A DNA stretch of 64,000 nucleotides from Shewanella violacea DSS12 (GTDB lineage: Bacteria > Pseudomonadota > Gammaproteobacteria > Enterobacterales > Shewanellaceae). The notes under the pieces are model-generated. The model did no database searches. It was not told the origin of the DNA and was given only the letters and a program-made list of their open reading frames with translations. The first letter of the stretch is position 1. Every line of letters begins with the position of its first letter. The position numbers and the translations under genes were made by a program. Below, piece by piece: positions 18,811-29,323 of this stretch. The stretch is from assembly GCF_000091325.1 (NCBI RefSeq), contig NC_014012.1, positions 2,063,845 to 2,127,844 on the forward strand, in the 5' to 3' direction.

Positions 18811-21180
18811 GTGCAGCAATATGTACTCTGGTATCAAGAATTAGGCATGGGTGACGTCAACAAGGTTGGCGGTAAGAACGCTTCTCTTGGAGAGATGATT
18901 AGTAATTTGGCTAATGCGGGCGTTCAAGTGCCAGGTGGTTTTGCCACCACCTCTTACGCGTTCAATGAGTTTCTTGAACAAAGCGGACTTAACCAGAAGA
19001 TATACGACATTCTAGATGTTCTAGATGTAGATGACGTGAAGGCACTCGCTACAGCCGGTGCACAGATCAGACAATGGGTGATAGATACCCCATTCCACCC
19101 CGAATTTGAGCAGGCCGTAAGAGATTCTTACGACAAGCTTTCCTCTGAAACTAAGGATGCATCTTTCGCGGTTCGCTCTTCAGCGACTGCAGAAGATATG
19201 CCGGATGCTTCATTTGCCGGTCAGCAAGAAACCTTCCTGAACGTTAAAGGCTATGACGCTGTTCTGGTAGCAATGAAGCATGTATTTGCCTCTTTGTTCA
19301 ACGATCGCGCTATCTCTTATCGTGTTCACCAAGGTTACGACCATAAAGGTGTCGCCCTGTCTGCCGGTGTGCAGCGCATGGTTCGCTCCGATACAGCCGC
19401 TTCCGGTGTCATGTTCACCATGGACACTGAATCGGGCAATAATGATGTGGTATTTATTACTTCTTCATTCGGCCTGGGTGAGATGGTTGTACAGGGTGCG
19501 GTTAACCCAGATGAGTTTTATGTCCATAAGCCAATTTTAACGGCCGGTCATCAAGCTGTTGTGCGTCGTAACATAGGCAGCAAACTCATTCAGATGGTGT
19601 ATTCCGATGATGAGGCCCATGGTAAGCAAGTCAAGATTGAAGACGTTGCCGCCGATAAGCGTCGTGAGTTCTCCATCAATGATGAAGAAGTCATGGAACT
19701 GGCTAAACAGGCCATGGTCATCGAAAAGCACTACGGACGTCCAATGGACATCGAATGGGCTAAAGATGGCAATGACGGCAAGCTTTATATCGTCCAGGCT
19801 CGCCCTGAGACTGTACGTTCTCGTGAAGATGTACAGTTGATTGAACGCTATCATCTTAAGACTAAGGGTGAGGTACTTTGTGAAGGCCGCGCCATCGGTC
19901 ACAAGATAGGCAGTGGTGTGGCTAAGGTTCTGTCTTCAATTGCTGACATGGATCAGATTAAAGAAGGCGATGTACTGGTTACCGATATGACAGATCCCGA
20001 TTGGGAACCTATCATGAAGCGCGCTAGTGCAATTATCACCAACCGTGGTGGTCGTACGTGCCACGCGGCTATCATTGCCCGTGAATTGGGCGTGCCTGCC
20101 GTTGTAGGTTGTGGTGACGTGACCGAACGCATCAAGACTGGCCAAAAAATCACAGTTTCATGCTCCGAAGGAGATACAGGCTTCATCTATGAGGGGATCC
20201 AGGACTTTGAAGTCACTTCGTCTCGTGTAGATTCTATGCCTGATCTTCCAATGAAGATCATGATGAACGTGGGTAACCCGGACAGAGCGTTTGATTTTGC
20301 CCGTCTTCCTAATGCCGGTGTTGGTCTTGCTCGTCTTGAGTTCATCATCAACCGCATGATAGGTATTCATCCTAAGGCGCTACTCGAGTTTAATAAGCAA
20401 GATGCTGCGCTTCAGGAAGAGATCAACGAGATGATCGCGGGTTATTCATCGCCTGTTGAGTTCTATATTGCGCGTCTGGTTGAAGGCATGGCGACTATCG
20501 CATCTGCTTTCTATCCGAAGAAAGTGATTATTCGTATGTCTGACTTTAAGTCGAACGAATACGCTAACTTGGTGGGTGGTGATAGATACGAGCCTGAAGA
20601 AGAGAACCCTATGTTGGGCTTCCGTGGTGCTAGTCGCTACATCTCTGATTCTTTCCGTGACTGTTTCGCACTTGAGTGTGAGGCAATCAAGCGTGTTCGT
20701 AATCAGATGGGTCTGACTAACGTCGAGATCATGATCCCATTCGTTCGCACCTTAGGTGAAGCGGCTCAGGTGATTGAACTGCTTAAAGAGGAAGGTCTTG
20801 AGCGCGGTAAAGATGGTCTTCGTGTCATCATGATGTGTGAGCTTCCATCTAATGCATTGCTTGCTGAGCAGTTCCTTGAGTACTTCGATGGTTTCTCTAT
20901 CGGTTCTAACGATTTGACTCAGTTGACGCTAGGTCTAGATCGCGACTCAGGTATCATCAGTCATCTATTTGATGAGCGTGACGAAGCCGTTAAAATCCTG
21001 CTGGCTATGGCCATTAAAGCGGCTAAGGCTAAGGGCGCTTATGTCGGGATTTGTGGTCAAGGACCTTCAGATCATGCCGATTTTGCAGCCTGGTTAGTCG
21101 AGCAAGGCATAGATACGGTATCACTGAATCCAGATACAGTTATCGATACTTGGTTGTATTTGGGTAAAGCACAAAGCTAA
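18811..21180 (+). CDS. ppsA: Phosphoenolpyruvate synthase
   Basis: Makes PEP from pyruvate and ATP for gluconeogenesis. At 789 residues it is complete: N-terminal ATP-grasp domain ([31 protein letters not shown]), a swivelling phosphohistidine domain with [17 protein letters not shown] (His418) and a C-terminal TIM barrel with the catalytic Cys748 in [10 protein letters not shown]. The threonine two residues before the histidine (Thr416) is the expected PpsR target. Start is GTG with CGGAG upstream; no ATG fits the family N-terminus. It is divergent from ppsR with 126 bases between start codons. Confidence 0.97.
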   Translation: MQQYVLWYQELGMGDVNKVGGKNASLGEMISNLANAGVQVPGGFATTSYAFNEFLEQSGLNQKIYDILDVLDVDDVKALATAGAQIRQWVIDTPFHPEFEQAVRDSYDKLSSETKDASFAVRSSATAEDMPDASFAGQQETFLNVKGYDAVLVAMKHVFASLFNDRAISYRVHQGYDHKGVALSAGVQRMVRSDTAASGVMFTMDTESGNNDVVFITSSFGLGEMVVQGAVNPDEFYVHKPILTAGHQAVVRRNIGSKLIQMVYSDDEAHGKQVKIEDVAADKRREFSINDEEVMELAKQAMVIEKHYGRPMDIEWAKDGNDGKLYIVQARPETVRSREDVQLIERYHLKTKGEVLCEGRAIGHKIGSGVAKVLSSIADMDQIKEGDVLVTDMTDPDWEPIMKRASAIITNRGGRTCHAAIIARELGVPAVVGCGDVTERIKTGQKITVSCSEGDTGFIYEGIQDFEVTSSRVDSMPDLPMKIMMNVGNPDRAFDFARLPNAGVGLARLEFIINRMIGIHPKALLEFNKQDAALQEEINEMIAGYSSPVEFYIARLVEGMATIASAFYPKKVIIRMSDFKSNEYANLVGGDRYEPEEENPMLGFRGASRYISDSFRDCFALECEAIKRVRNQMGLTNVEIMIPFVRTLGEAAQVIELLKEEGLERGKDGLRVIMMCELPSNALLAEQFLEYFDGFSIGSNDLTQLTLGLDRDSGIISHLFDERDEAVKILLAMAIKAAKAKGAYVGICGQGPSDHADFAAWLVEQGIDTVSLNPDTVIDTWLYLGKAQS

Positions 21181-21210
21181 TTATTCTTAACATAGAATAA
21201 GCTAATCTTA

Positions 21211-21233
21211 AAAGCCGCTATATAGCGGCTTTT
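21211..21233 (+). terminator. Rho-independent terminator of ppsA
   Basis: A 10-bp stem AAAGCCGCTA / TAGCGGCTTT with a 2-base centre, followed by a run of T, 30 bases behind the ppsA stop. Confidence 0.9.
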
Positions 21234-21296
21234 TTTTGTGTCAGATTTTTATATAATAGCGGCATAATTACATAAATATAATAGACAGAAACATAT

Positions 21297-24200
21297 ATGT
21301 TACCTAACGCTAAGTTGCCCAAGTTATCACATGAAAACACCCTAGAGCCTGAATACCTTGCCTTCTTAATAGCACTCGAACGCAGCGAGTTCAGCGGTGA
21401 CATAGACAAGCGCTACAGTGCACGCTTAGCTCAGGCAACGGATAACTCTGTCTATCAATTTCTGCCACAGGCTGTTCTTTACCCAAAAAATCAACAAGAT
21501 GTGGCTCTTGCCCTTTCGCTTGCTTCACAAAAAGAGTTCGATAGCGTGGTATTTAGTGCTCGTGGTGGCGGCACCGGCACCAATGGCCAGTCACTGACCC
21601 ATGGATTGATCTTGGATCTGTCTCGTTATCTCAATAAAGTGCTGGAGATAAATGCCGAACAAGGCTGGGTGAGGGTAGAGGCGGGCGTGGTTAAAGATGC
21701 ACTTAACGATGCGCTCAGGGAGCACGGCTTCTTTTTCAGTCCGGATCTATCAACTTCGAACCGTGCCACCATGGGAGGCATGATCAATACCGATGCATCT
21801 GGTGCGGGATCTCTGGTCTATGGCAAGACTTCCGATCATGTACTCGCGCTCTCAAGCGTCTTATATGATGGCAGCGTATTGAATACTTATGCAGTTAATC
21901 GAGAAAAACTAAAAAATGTGGAAGGGATCACCAATAATCCACTCGGTCAGCAATTAATCACTAAGATTGCCCATATGTGCAGTGACAATCGGGGCGAGAT
22001 TGAAACGCGTTTTCCTAAGTTGAATCGATTTCTCACCGGCTATGATCTGAAAAATGTCTGGAATGATGAGCTCACCGAATTTAACCTGTCACGTATTTTA
22101 ACCGGATCAGAAGGCACCTTGGCAGTGATCACCGAGGCTAAATTGGATATCACGCCTCTGCCAGATGTCCGCATGATGGTGAACATCAAGTATGACTCAT
22201 TCGAATCTGCACTGCGCCATGCTCCCGAGTTGGTTAAAGCAAATGCGACTGTGGTCGAAACTGTCGATTCTAAGGTGCTCAATTTAGCGCAACAAGATAT
22301 CATCTGGCACTCAGTCTCTGAGCTGATTAAAGATGTGCCAGGCAGTCGAATCGATGGCCTGAATATGGTGGAGTTTGCCGGTGAAAGAGAGGAGGTTGAA
22401 GCGCGAGTATCTAAGCTTATCTCCAGCCTGGACGTTCAGCTAGCGGCCGGTTCTTGTGGCTTGCTCGGTTATCAGCAGACCAGTGATAAAACCAGTATCA
22501 ATATGATCTACGCCATGCGTAAGAAGGCGGTTGGCTTACTTGGGGCAATGAAGGGGCGGCGTAAGCCCATAGCCTTTGCCGAGGATACCGCCGTTCCTCC
22601 GGAGAAATTAGCCGACTTTATCATGGAGTTCAGAGCGCTGCTCGACAGCCATCAGCTTCAATATGGCATGTTTGGTCATGTAGATGCTGGCGTATTGCAT
22701 GTGAGGCCTGCGCTGGACATGTGTGATATCAATGACGAGAGATTATTGAAGCGTGTTTCAGATCAAGTCGCCGCACTTACCCTTAAATATGGTGGCCTGA
22801 TGTGGGGCGAGCACGGTAAAGGGGTGCGCGGCGAGTATGGACCTGCGGTATTTGGTGAACATCTGTATGGTCTGCTCGAAGAGGTGAAGGGATTGTTCGA
22901 TCCCCATAATAAACTCAATCCAGGCAAGCTGGTGGCGCCTAAAGGCACAGGCGGTCTGATCTATAATGTTGATAGTGCCAAACGTGGCAGTTTTGATCGA
23001 CAGATCCCGATACAGACCCGAGAGGCCTTCCCCGATGTGATGAACTGTAATGGCAATGGACTGTGTTTTAACTACAGCAGCTATTCACCCATGTGTCCCT
23101 CATTTAAAGTCACCGGCGACAGAGTCCAATCGCCTAAGGGTCGTGCGGGGCTGATGCGGGAGTGGCTGCGTCTGCTTGAGAAAGAGGGAGTGGATCTAGT
23201 AGAGCTGGCTAAGCAAAAACCTCAGGGCTTACTACAGAGGGCTCAAAATAGCTTAAAAGCTAAGAGTGAATACGATTACTCCCACGAAGTGATGGAGTCT
23301 TTGAAGGGGTGCTTAGCCTGTAAGGCTTGTGCATCTCAGTGTCCGGTTAAGGTCGATGTGCCTAAGTTCAGGGCGCAATTCTTCAATATCTACTATCAAA
23401 GGTATCTGCGTCCGGCAAAAGATTATCTGGTGGCCGGCATCGAGGACTCTTTGCCCTTGATGGCCGTCGCGCCCAGACTCACCAATGCTCTGGCGCAAAA
23501 CAGCGTTAGCCAGTGGGTGATCAAAAAGTCCTTGGGCTATGTGGATGCGCCGGCTTTATCTGTGCCTACTCTGAAACAGCAATTAGATGGTCATGTTTGT
23601 AGAGGCTATGATCTTGAGGCGCTGGAGGCGATTGTTGAAGATGAACGTCATCAATATGTCTTAGTGGTTCAAGACCCCTTTAATAGTTTCTATGAGGCAG
23701 ATACGGTTTACCATTTCATCAAGCTCATTGAAAAGATGGGGCTTAAGCCTGTGTTGCTGCCCTATAAACCTAATGGTAAGCCTATTCATATTAAAGGCTT
23801 CTTGGATAAGTTTGCCAAAACAGCGCAATCATCGGCAGATTTTTTGACCAAACTACACGCATTGAAGATGCCCATGGTAGGGGTCGATCCGGCCATGGTA
23901 CTGTGTTATCGCGATGAGTATCGAGAAGTCTTAGGTGATGCCAGAGGCGATTTCGAGGTTAAGCTGTCCAGCGAGTGGCTACTTGAGGCGATAAAATCCA
24001 TGCCCGAAGTGAAGAAACCGCTCAAGAACTTAAGTTTTACTTGGTTTAGTCACTGTACTGAATCTACTGCCAAGCCTAGTACCGGAGCTGAATGGAAAAC
24101 GATTTTCTCTCATTTTGGTGCCAAACTTGAAACTGTGAGTCTAGGTTGCTGTGGGATGGCCGGTACTTATGGCCATGAGCTGGAGAACAAGGCACGTTCT

Positions 24201-24353
24201 AAGTCTCTGTATGATATGTCATGGGAACAGGCCATGAAGGCCGTGCCTCAGGAGCAAGTATTGGTATCGGGTTACTCTTGTCGTACTCAGGTGAAACGTT
24301 TCGGTGGTTTTAAGCCGAGACACCCGGTGCAGGCGTTATTGAGCTTAATTTAA
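21297..24353 (+). CDS. ydiJ: FAD/iron-sulfur D-2-hydroxyglutarate dehydrogenase (YdiJ-like)
   Basis: Large flavo-iron-sulfur dehydrogenase of 1,018 residues, the length of E. coli YdiJ, which oxidises D-2-hydroxyglutarate to 2-oxoglutarate. Domains: FAD-binding type 4 (about 45-270) with SARGGGTGTNGQSL, FAD-linked oxidase C-terminal domain (about 270-550), an Fe-S region beginning with CNGNGLCFNYSSYSPMCP and the cluster motif CLACKACASQCPVK (from Cys672), and a C-terminal CCG domain with GCCGMAGTYGHE near residue 950. E. coli ydiJ also lies near ppsA. It is monocistronic with its own terminator. Confidence 0.92.
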   Translation: MLPNAKLPKLSHENTLEPEYLAFLIALERSEFSGDIDKRYSARLAQATDNSVYQFLPQAVLYPKNQQDVALALSLASQKEFDSVVFSARGGGTGTNGQSLTHGLILDLSRYLNKVLEINAEQGWVRVEAGVVKDALNDALREHGFFFSPDLSTSNRATMGGMINTDASGAGSLVYGKTSDHVLALSSVLYDGSVLNTYAVNREKLKNVEGITNNPLGQQLITKIAHMCSDNRGEIETRFPKLNRFLTGYDLKNVWNDELTEFNLSRILTGSEGTLAVITEAKLDITPLPDVRMMVNIKYDSFESALRHAPELVKANATVVETVDSKVLNLAQQDIIWHSVSELIKDVPGSRIDGLNMVEFAGEREEVEARVSKLISSLDVQLAAGSCGLLGYQQTSDKTSINMIYAMRKKAVGLLGAMKGRRKPIAFAEDTAVPPEKLADFIMEFRALLDSHQLQYGMFGHVDAGVLHVRPALDMCDINDERLLKRVSDQVAALTLKYGGLMWGEHGKGVRGEYGPAVFGEHLYGLLEEVKGLFDPHNKLNPGKLVAPKGTGGLIYNVDSAKRGSFDRQIPIQTREAFPDVMNCNGNGLCFNYSSYSPMCPSFKVTGDRVQSPKGRAGLMREWLRLLEKEGVDLVELAKQKPQGLLQRAQNSLKAKSEYDYSHEVMESLKGCLACKACASQCPVKVDVPKFRAQFFNIYYQRYLRPAKDYLVAGIEDSLPLMAVAPRLTNALAQNSVSQWVIKKSLGYVDAPALSVPTLKQQLDGHVCRGYDLEALEAIVEDERHQYVLVVQDPFNSFYEADTVYHFIKLIEKMGLKPVLLPYKPNGKPIHIKGFLDKFAKTAQSSADFLTKLHALKMPMVGVDPAMVLCYRDEYREVLGDARGDFEVKLSSEWLLEAIKSMPEVKKPLKNLSFTWFSHCTESTAKPSTGAEWKTIFSHFGAKLETVSLGCCGMAGTYGHELENKARSKSLYDMSWEQAMKAVPQEQVLVSGYSCRTQVKRFGGFKPRHPVQALLSLI

Positions 24354-24387
24354 TCATTTTAGCTAATGATACCGATTAGTATTAGAT

Positions 24388-24415
24388 AAAAAGGCTAGGT
24401 TATCCTGGCCTTTTT
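24388..24415 (+). terminator. Terminator of ydiJ
   Basis: AAAAAGGCTAGG pairs with CCTGGCCTTTTT (one G-T pair) with loop TTAT and a T-run, 35 bases after the ydiJ stop. Confidence 0.8.
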
Positions 24416-24487
24416 ATTCGCCTGTTTACTACCCTTTCTATTGGTCTTTCCATGGGTCATATGGGGAGAGCAACACAAGGAGACTAG

Positions 24488-24940
24488 ATGAGTAAAACAT
24501 CAGATAATCGCGAGCCAGGCAGAGTCGACACTGCATTACAGCAGTTGAGGCAAGATAATGGCCTATGTACGGAAAAGGTGTTATTTAATATCGATAATCA
24601 GGGGCAATGGTTTTACCTAAACGAACCCTTGCCGACTAAGTTTGCTCGTCTGTTTAGTAGCATTCTTCAGCGAATAGATGCAGAGTATTTTTTAATCACT
24701 CCAGTTGAAAAACTTAAGGTCTCGGTGGAGTCAGTAGCGCTCATTATTGTGGATTATCGAGCACTAGAAAACGGCAGTTTTGAGCTGGTGACAGATCTAG
24801 ATACCCGCTTCAATATCGAGAGCGTGAGTGGCTTTATCACTGAAGAGGACGGTGTCTTTATAGACTTACCTAATGGGCTAGGGGCCAAACTAGGCAGGGC
24901 CTGTTATTATCGATTCGTTGAAGAGTATCTTCTTGAGTGA
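24488..24940 (+). CDS. DUF1285 family protein
   Basis: A 150-residue cytoplasmic protein without signal peptide or membrane segment. The family pattern is visible: LCTEKVLFNIDNQGQWFYL (about 36-54), then ARLFSSILQRIDAEYFLITPVEKLKVSVE, matching the DUF1285 layout of a small beta-rich fold. AAGGAG stands 7 bases before the ATG. Function is unknown for the family. It is monocistronic, between ydiJ and a MarR-type regulator. Confidence 0.7.
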   Translation: MSKTSDNREPGRVDTALQQLRQDNGLCTEKVLFNIDNQGQWFYLNEPLPTKFARLFSSILQRIDAEYFLITPVEKLKVSVESVALIIVDYRALENGSFELVTDLDTRFNIESVSGFITEEDGVFIDLPNGLGAKLGRACYYRFVEEYLLE

Positions 24941-25071
24941 AGTAGGTATAAAGTAAATCTAAGTTAACACTTTGATGTAGCTCTATTTTCATAATTAGTT
25001 TTGAGTATTGCTAGTTTCTTTTGATCTTAGTGGTAGTATTAAATTAGGTCATGTTTGATTGGAGGTGCTAG

Positions 25072-25494
25072 TTGAAACATTATGAAAGTCTTGGCTACTT
25101 GGTGTCTCACTTGAATATTGAATTGCAAAATGCACTCGATGAGCAGCTCAAAAGATACCAACTGGATATTAAGCTTTGGCCGGTTCTTTTTGCCCTGTGG
25201 CAAGAGGAGGGCATAACGCAAACTGAGTTATCTAAGCGTTGTGATGTCGCGAACTACACCATGACTCGATTATTAGACCAGCTTCAGACTCAAGGTTTGA
25301 TACATCGTCATCAAGAAGCCGACAATCGTCGTGCTTTTCAGATCTATTTAACCAATAACGGTAAAGCCCTGGAACAAGATTTAATCTGTGAAGCTGAAAG
25401 GGTCAATGACAATTTTCTGGTAAACCTGTCTGAAGATGAGCAAGCGTCTTTTATCCTTATGCTTAATAAGATTAATCGCTTTCCCACCTCATAA
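25072..25494 (+). CDS. MarR-family transcriptional regulator
   Basis: A 140-residue winged-helix regulator. The core is WPVLFALWQEEGITQTELS, the recognition helix region CDVANYTMTRLLDQLQTQGLI and the wing RHQEADNRRAFQIYLT, all in the usual MarR order. The start is a TTG, decided by a perfect GGAGGT five bases upstream; an ATG only occurs further in. The effector and targets are not visible. No efflux or degradation gene is adjacent, so it may act elsewhere or on itself. Confidence 0.88.
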   Translation: MKHYESLGYLVSHLNIELQNALDEQLKRYQLDIKLWPVLFALWQEEGITQTELSKRCDVANYTMTRLLDQLQTQGLIHRHQEADNRRAFQIYLTNNGKALEQDLICEAERVNDNFLVNLSEDEQASFILMLNKINRFPTS

Positions 25495-25725
25495 CTTACG
25501 CGCCCTTGGTTATTAATCGGCTCAGTTTCAAATATTAACGCCCACTTCAGTTCTCATTCTCTTTTTCATGCTCTGTCATTATTGGTTGAAAATGGTAGCA
25601 ATGAACAACTAGAGTCTATTACCACAATTATGGGTGACAGTGGACATGGCTAAACTTATCAGCATTCAAGACTCAGCTAGCGTATCGCCGCTGTTTGTCC
25701 TGCTGCCTCTTATTGAATACGGTGA

Positions 25726-26070
25726 TCAGTTTAATAGCAGCAAGAGTAAGCCTGACAATGTGGTGAATATGACTAGGTTTTGCAGCAACTTCCTACTCTT
25801 GATCAAGTTTTCTTTCCCCTGATGAATGCAAGTGATCAGGCTGTTACTCTTATAAATTCGACAGATCATCTCTTCAGATGTTGGGTCGATAAGTAGTTGG
25901 AAACGACAGGGTTTTCCATCGTTAAGCTGGATATTATGTTCACTGTTCTGGCCGAAATTGAGTTTCCTCGATACCCGTTGGCCATTGACAAACACTTGCT
26001 CCAAACCACACCAGTTACTGGCCTGAAGTACTATCACATCTTGGTTGAGATCATACCTGAAAGTCACCAT
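25726..26070 (-). CDS. Small hypothetical protein with C-terminal membrane anchor
   Basis: 114 residues of unknown family. An N-terminal beta-rich part (DVIVLQASNWCGLEQVFVNG, then FQLLIDPTSEEMICRIY) looks like a cytoplasmic domain; one hydrophobic segment (about 97-113, LVIFTTLSGLLLLLL) ends the protein abruptly. AGGA stands 7 bases before the ATG, which supports translation. The stop falls right at the end of the helix, so the protein could be shortened relative to relatives. It is convergent with the marR gene, and about 200 bases without features follow. Confidence 0.55.
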   Translation of the reverse strand: MVTFRYDLNQDVIVLQASNWCGLEQVFVNGQRVSRKLNFGQNSEHNIQLNDGKPCRFQLLIDPTSEEMICRIYKSNSLITCIHQGKENLIKSRKLLQNLVIFTTLSGLLLLLLN

Positions 26071-26205
26071 AGCATTTTCCTATGCGAGTAAACGAGCCTC
26101 TAAGTTAAGCTGACTAATATGACATTTTCCAGTCGGTTCGATTAAAATTCTGTGTCTGGCTTGTATCTATTTGCCTGTGTTGAAAATTTATTTTTAGAAA
26201 TAAAA

Positions 26206-26235
26206 AATGGGATAAAAAATTAATTTTATCCCATT
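26206..26235 (-). terminator. Terminator of leucine dehydrogenase gene
   Basis: A 12-bp perfect stem (AATGGGATAAAA / TTTTATCCCATT) with a 6-base loop. On the minus strand a T-run follows, 40 bases behind the stop. Confidence 0.8.
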
Positions 26236-26276
26236 AATATAGTGACAATATCTGTAGTAATTTTACCGATATTTTA

Positions 26277-27311
26277 CTATTTTTTTGCCGCTTCGATGAT
26301 CTTACGTGCCATCTCATCGGCAATAGACGCTGTGGTGCGATCTTGTTCGTCTGCAGCTTTAAAGATAGTCATCAAGGTGTTGTAGATCTCTTCGACTTTT
26401 TGAGTCGATGCACTGGCATCATAGTCTTTTTCGAAGGATACATTAATGATGCCGCCGGCATTGATCACATAATCCGGTGCATAGAGTATTTCCAGTTCTT
26501 TGAGCTTCTCGCCGTGACGTGCTTCGGCTAACTGATTGTTGGCACAACCGGCCACTATGCTGGCTTTAAGCAGTGGGATAGTCGTATCGTTGATTGTTGC
26601 GCCCAGGGCACAAGGGGCATAAATATCGACATCTTGATGATAGATGTCTTGTGGGGCAACGACGATGGCACCAAATTCAGCTGCTGCCTTATCAAGAGAT
26701 GCCTGATGTATGTCTGTCACTATGAGTTCTGCGCCGTCATTATGAAGGTGACGACACAGGTAATAGCCAACATGACCCACACCCTGAACAGATATCTTGA
26801 GTCCTTTGAGTGAGTCGACGCCTAGTTTATGTTTTGCTGCGGCTTTTATGCCTAAATAAGTGCCCAGTGCGGTAAAGGGAGATGGATCGCCACTCTTTCC
26901 CTCGAGTCCTGCCATATAAGGTGTTTCTTCATGGGCGATCATGATGTCTTTGGTCGATACTCCGACATCCTCAGCCGAGTAATATTTACCACCCAGAGCG
27001 TCGATGCAACGACCAAAAGCGCGGAATAGGGCTTCACGGTCTTTAAGTTTAGGATCTGCGATGATGACAGACTTACCGCCACCCATAGTCAGTCCTGCGA
27101 GAGCATTCTTATAGGTCATGCCACGTGATAGGCGTAACACATCATTGAGTGCTTCGTCATCTGACTCATAATTCCACATCCTACAACCGCCAACAGCCGG
27201 TCCAAGATTGGTGTTATGAATAGCAACGATGGCTTTTAAGCCACTTTCCTTGTCTTGACAAAATACGACCTGTTCATGATCGTCGAAAGAGATATGATTA
27301 AATACAGCCAC
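26277..27311 (-). CDS. ldh: Leucine dehydrogenase (Glu/Leu/Phe/Val dehydrogenase family)
   Basis: NAD-dependent oxidative deamination of leucine and other branched-chain amino acids, the first step of their catabolism. At 344 residues it matches leucine dehydrogenases rather than the longer glutamate enzymes. Catalytic Lys80 lies in TMGGGKSVIIAD; the NAD-binding turn GVGHVG (177-182) follows. The N-terminal block LGPAVGGCRMW (36-46) fits the substrate pocket of the family. The start is GTG with GGAG at 8-base spacing. It is monocistronic. Confidence 0.93.
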   Translation of the reverse strand: MAVFNHISFDDHEQVVFCQDKESGLKAIVAIHNTNLGPAVGGCRMWNYESDDEALNDVLRLSRGMTYKNALAGLTMGGGKSVIIADPKLKDREALFRAFGRCIDALGGKYYSAEDVGVSTKDIMIAHEETPYMAGLEGKSGDPSPFTALGTYLGIKAAAKHKLGVDSLKGLKISVQGVGHVGYYLCRHLHNDGAELIVTDIHQASLDKAAAEFGAIVVAPQDIYHQDVDIYAPCALGATINDTTIPLLKASIVAGCANNQLAEARHGEKLKELEILYAPDYVINAGGIINVSFEKDYDASASTQKVEEIYNTLMTIFKAADEQDRTTASIADEMARKIIEAAKK

Positions 27312-27563
27312 GTACTGTTCTCCACTTGGGGATGTAAACGCCAGCGCTCAAAGAGATGCTCTGACGGCTTGTTATATTTATTGCAGAACGATAGCATTTA
27401 GCGATACTCTCAATAAAGTAAAGATTTGGATTAATTGTGATCTATGTGGAATATTTCCTTTCCACTTTACGTCAACGTAAAGGCGCAGTTGTTTTAATGG
27501 CCAAATTTCATTAGCGAGCGAAGCGAAACCAATAAATTTACAATAATAAGATAGGAATTCAGT

Positions 27564-28007
27564 ATGACGGAACAAGCAGTCGATCAAACTCAAGCGCTAA
27601 CAGCAGAACAACAAGAGCAGCTAAGGCAGGAGTGGATCAGAGAACATTTTCAAAAGGCGAATAAATTTTTAGCCGAAAAAGGCATCATCCCTAGTAAGGT
27701 TATTGCCGATGAGAGCCGTTATCTAGCCCCTTATGTTGCAGTTTGGAAGATGGAGTCTAAGCAACCTAAGAAGCAGACGTTTTGGGTGATGTCAGGTGAT
27801 CTACCCTCGGATTATGTGGATGTAAAAGTGGCGGCGACTGCCCGTGAGGCCCTGCGTCATTTCTCAATGATGTGGCAATTAAAAGCTGAAAACTTGATAA
27901 AAACAGGCGCCATAAAAGAACCGACCCAAGCAAAGTTTGCTCAACTTTTGGTCTCGAGAGCCGAAAGTTTGTATCAGATCCACAATGATGAAAAGCTCTG
28001 GGGCTAG
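27564..28007 (+). CDS. Conserved hypothetical protein (DUF4826-like)
   Basis: A 147-residue soluble protein with no signal peptide. It opens with a Gln-rich helical segment (QALTAEQQEQLRQEWIREH) and has a central block YLAPYVAVWKMES then FWVMSGDLPSDYV, which resembles the DUF4826 family of marine gammaproteobacteria as remembered. AGGAATTC precedes the ATG. No catalytic motif is evident. A strong hairpin terminator follows at 28085. Confidence 0.6.
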   Translation: MTEQAVDQTQALTAEQQEQLRQEWIREHFQKANKFLAEKGIIPSKVIADESRYLAPYVAVWKMESKQPKKQTFWVMSGDLPSDYVDVKVAATAREALRHFSMMWQLKAENLIKTGAIKEPTQAKFAQLLVSRAESLYQIHNDEKLWG

Positions 28008-28084
28008 CATCAAATTGGGGTAGATTATGCTTTGCTCTGAGGCACTCAATCTAGCAAGTGTCTGTTGTTTTAAACGCAGCACAT

Positions 28085-28115
28085 AAAAATGGCATCTCAT
28101 TGAGATGCCATTTTT
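28085..28115. terminator. Bidirectional terminator
   Basis: A nearly continuous stem (AAAAATGGCATCTC / GAGATGCCATTTTT) with a 3-base loop and T-runs on both strands, between the DUF4826-like gene and roxA, which are convergent. Confidence 0.9.
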
Positions 28116-28172
28116 GATTCTGCTAGGCTTGAAAAACTCGGTTTAGGTTCACCAAGCGAGCCTTAAATAAGC

Positions 28173-29297
28173 TTAAGCTAGATAGTAATAGCCCAAGTTA
28201 AGCATAGTCAGCACAAACCTTGTCATTTCTGCTGAGCCGGTTAACTCGAGTACTTTATCATTGGTCAGGTTCATCTGATTGGCGATATAGGTCAGCTTAT
28301 CTTGGTCAATGTTTAATTGGAACTCTTCACCGTTGATAAATAAGCGTGATTGAGTATCGCCCTCGAGACAGATAACTTTTAAGCCACCAATCCTGACTAG
28401 CTGCGCACCTTCCGACAGGGCCGAGGTTAAATCTTCCGTCGAGTAATCTTGCTCTGGCTCGCATAAGTCCAGCTCGAAACGATTCTGACTCAGCAGTTGA
28501 CCTAACATCTGCTGGTAATGCTTAGGCTGTGCTAACAAGTCCTTGAGCAGATCCAGTATTCCTGTTTGATGGTCTATGGACAGACTCGCCGGCATCTCGG
28601 GTTCATTTGCAGAGATAAAACGTTGTGAACCTGTATTGGTGTCCAGCAGGTGATCTGCCAGTCCACTCATTAGCTCTTGTTGACTAGGGGCTCTAAAGCC
28701 AATGGAGTAGCTTAGGGCCGTGGTGATTGTTTCTCCTCTATGTGGGTAACCAGGAGGAATATACAGCATGTCACCTTTTTCCAGTACCACATCGATAATA
28801 GGCTCGAAGTCGTCGATGAGTGCGGTATGGGTATCGCCACCACGGGGAGAGTAATTGCCTCTCGCACCCACTTTCCAGCGGCGTGTACCTTCTCCTTGAA
28901 GCAGGAAAACGTCATAGTTATCTATATGAGGTCCGACGCCGCCGCCAGGTGTAGCAAATGACACCATGAGATCGTCGAAACGCCAATCTGGGATGAATCT
29001 GAAGGCTTCGACTAAAGAGACTGAATCTGGGTGCCAGTGATTGACGGCTTGCACTAATAATTGCCAATTATCATCGCCAAATTGATCATATTCTTCTATG
29101 GGGCCCTGAATGATATCCCAACCATCTTCTTTGGTTATGATAACCCGAGAGGAGAGCTCTTCTTCGCAGGCGAGGCCTGCCAGCTCATCGGCGCTGATAG
29201 GGTCGACAAAGTCTGTGAAGGCATTCTTGATGACTAGTGGGCTCTTCTGCCAATGCTGCGTTAAGAAGTTTTGAGTATTGAGATTCAGTTTATACAT
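28173..29297 (-). CDS. roxA: Ribosomal protein uL16 3-hydroxylase (YcfD/RoxA), JmjC-type
   Basis: 2-oxoglutarate/Fe(II) oxygenase that hydroxylates an arginine of ribosomal protein L16. The 374 residues match the E. coli enzyme. The iron triad is visible: His124 and Asp126 in GVGPHIDNYDVF and His186 in PPGYPHRGE. A C-terminal winged-helix region follows. It lies downstream of purB on the same strand (86 bases plus the purB terminator), so it probably has its own promoter. Confidence 0.93.
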   Translation of the reverse strand: MYKLNLNTQNFLTQHWQKSPLVIKNAFTDFVDPISADELAGLACEEELSSRVIITKEDGWDIIQGPIEEYDQFGDDNWQLLVQAVNHWHPDSVSLVEAFRFIPDWRFDDLMVSFATPGGGVGPHIDNYDVFLLQGEGTRRWKVGARGNYSPRGGDTHTALIDDFEPIIDVVLEKGDMLYIPPGYPHRGETITTALSYSIGFRAPSQQELMSGLADHLLDTNTGSQRFISANEPEMPASLSIDHQTGILDLLKDLLAQPKHYQQMLGQLLSQNRFELDLCEPEQDYSTEDLTSALSEGAQLVRIGGLKVICLEGDTQSRLFINGEEFQLNIDQDKLTYIANQMNLTNDKVLELTGSAEMTRFVLTMLNLGYYYLA

Positions 29298-29323
29298 AGA
29301 TGCTTATTGATAAGGTCATAAAA

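Noticed and set aside
18685..18837. Upstream extension of ppsR by 51 codons
   Set aside because: It would overlap the divergent ppsA start and ignore the good AAGAGGTC site in front of the ATG at 18684.
25634..25822. A plus-strand frame of 62 codons
   Set aside because: It lies opposite the better supported minus-strand gene at 25726-26070 and has no ribosome site or recognisable motif.
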